In this document: positions 5,553 to 5,927 of the stretch, in pieces
Layout of the letters: each line of letters opens with the position of its first letter
Position numbering within the stretch: position 1 is the first letter of the stretch
Assembly (NCBI GenBank): GCA_020249025.1
Contig: JADCGM010000082.1
Span: 1-5,927, forward strand
Direction of reading: 5' to 3'
Source: Alphaproteobacteria bacterium
GTDB lineage: Bacteria > Pseudomonadota > Alphaproteobacteria > Sphingomonadales > Sphingomonadaceae
DNA length: 5,927 nucleotides
Position numbers and translations under genes: made by a program
Notes under the pieces: model-generated
The model's database searches: none
What the model saw: only the letters and a program-made list of their open reading frames with translations
What the model was told of the DNA's origin: nothing

Positions 5553-5927
5553 CGCCGTCGTCGCGTAGCCCCCGTCGACCGGGATCACCGAGCCGCAGAC
5601 GAAGCCGCTCGCCTTGGAGGCGAGATAGATGGCGATGCCGGCCATGTCCTCGGGGCGGCCGCGGCGCTTCATCGGGGTCTGTTCGAGCGAGATGTCGGCG
5701 AACTCCTCGGGGATGCCGGCCGTCATCTTCGAGGGGAAATAGCCCGGCGCGATACCGTTCACCGCGATGTGCTTGGCGGCGAGGAACTTCGCCATCATCC
5801 GCGTCAGGTGATTGATGCCCGCCTTCGACGCCGCATAGCTGTAGGTTTCGATGCCCGAGACATGGATGCCGTCGATCGAGCCGATGTTGATGACGCGCGC
5901 GAAATCCTCCGGGCTGGCGGCGGCCTC
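5550..5927 (-). CDS. Short-chain dehydrogenase/reductase, RhlG-like, C-terminal 125 residues only
   Basis: The frame is open from the right edge to TAG at 5550, so the N-terminal nucleotide-binding half (TGxxxGxG) is outside the window. What is present is the catalytic half of a classical SDR: S17 of the visible part in VINIGSIDG, then the active-site YSYAASK with Y31 and K35, the post-catalytic NGIAPGYFPSKMT loop, a GRPEDMAG helix, and the C-terminal CGSVIPVDGGY strand and turn that ends most classical SDRs. The INIGSIDG...TYSYAASKAGINHLTR pattern resembles RhlG and related 3-oxoacyl reductases. Predicted role: NAD(P)H-dependent interconversion of a hydroxyl and a keto group in the cytoplasm; substrate and cofactor preference cannot be judged without the N-terminus. 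It converges on the TetR gene with 12 nt between the stop codons, so it belongs to a separate minus-strand transcript unless that reads through antisense to the regulator. Confidence 0.9.
   Translation of the reverse strand, partial: EAAASPEDFARVINIGSIDGIHVSGIETYSYAASKAGINHLTRMMAKFLAAKHIAVNGIAPGYFPSKMTAGIPEEFADISLEQTPMKRRGRPEDMAGIAIYLASKASGFVCGSVIPVDGGYATTA

Noticed and set aside
5276..5815. Plus-strand 179-codon frame overlapping the end of the TetR gene and the SDR gene
   Set aside because: It runs through the 3' part of one real gene in the wrong frame and antisense to another, and is dominated by R, A, G and P.

Overview
The window is GC-rich and densely coding. Base composition, codon use and gene families (GMC oxidoreductase, EHN-type epoxide hydrolase, PF10118 protein, RhlG-like SDR, TetR) point to an alphaproteobacterium, most likely a sphingomonad. 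That placement is inference from general family knowledge, not from a marker gene. No RNA genes, CRISPR arrays, transposases or phage genes are visible.

Layout: a run of four minus-strand genes occupies 4878 down to 1. In transcription order they are a PF10118 'predicted metal-dependent hydrolase' with a ferritin-like diiron residue pattern (4021-4878), a cytoplasmic FAD-dependent GMC alcohol dehydrogenase (2301-3920), an EHN/alpha-beta-hydrolase epoxide hydrolase (945-2093), and an exported AstE/AspA-type zinc deacylase (1-948, cut by the left edge). The last two share an ATGA overlap. A plus-strand TetR regulator (4941-5537) diverges from the PF10118 gene, with a perfect 16-bp palindrome (4932-4947) in the gap covering the regulator's own start codon. 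An RhlG-like SDR (5550-5927, N-terminus outside the window) converges on the regulator, and both stop codons lie in the stem of one small hairpin.

The longest non-coding stretch is 2094-2300, between the GMC and epoxide hydrolase genes. It holds a structured element of about 134 bp (2151-2284): 10-bp terminal inverted repeats, an inner 18-bp inverted repeat with one mismatch, compact hairpins at both ends, and two four-run G tracts on opposite strands. A separate 10-bp-stem hairpin (2121-2143) lies just before the epoxide hydrolase ribosome binding site. The element looks like a dispersed extragenic palindromic repeat. No other gene-free stretch exceeds about 100 bases.

How the genes may work together (inference): the PF10118 protein, GMC dehydrogenase, epoxide hydrolase and SDR are all plausible enzymes for oxidising a hydrophobic substrate. 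An oxygenase-like or hydrolytic step, epoxide opening to a diol, and alcohol or ketone oxidoreduction could follow one another, under a ligand-responsive TetR repressor. The substrate cannot be read from the sequence. Nothing here proves a new system; the diiron-like orphan protein with its divergent regulator and the structured intergenic element are the parts most worth a second look.
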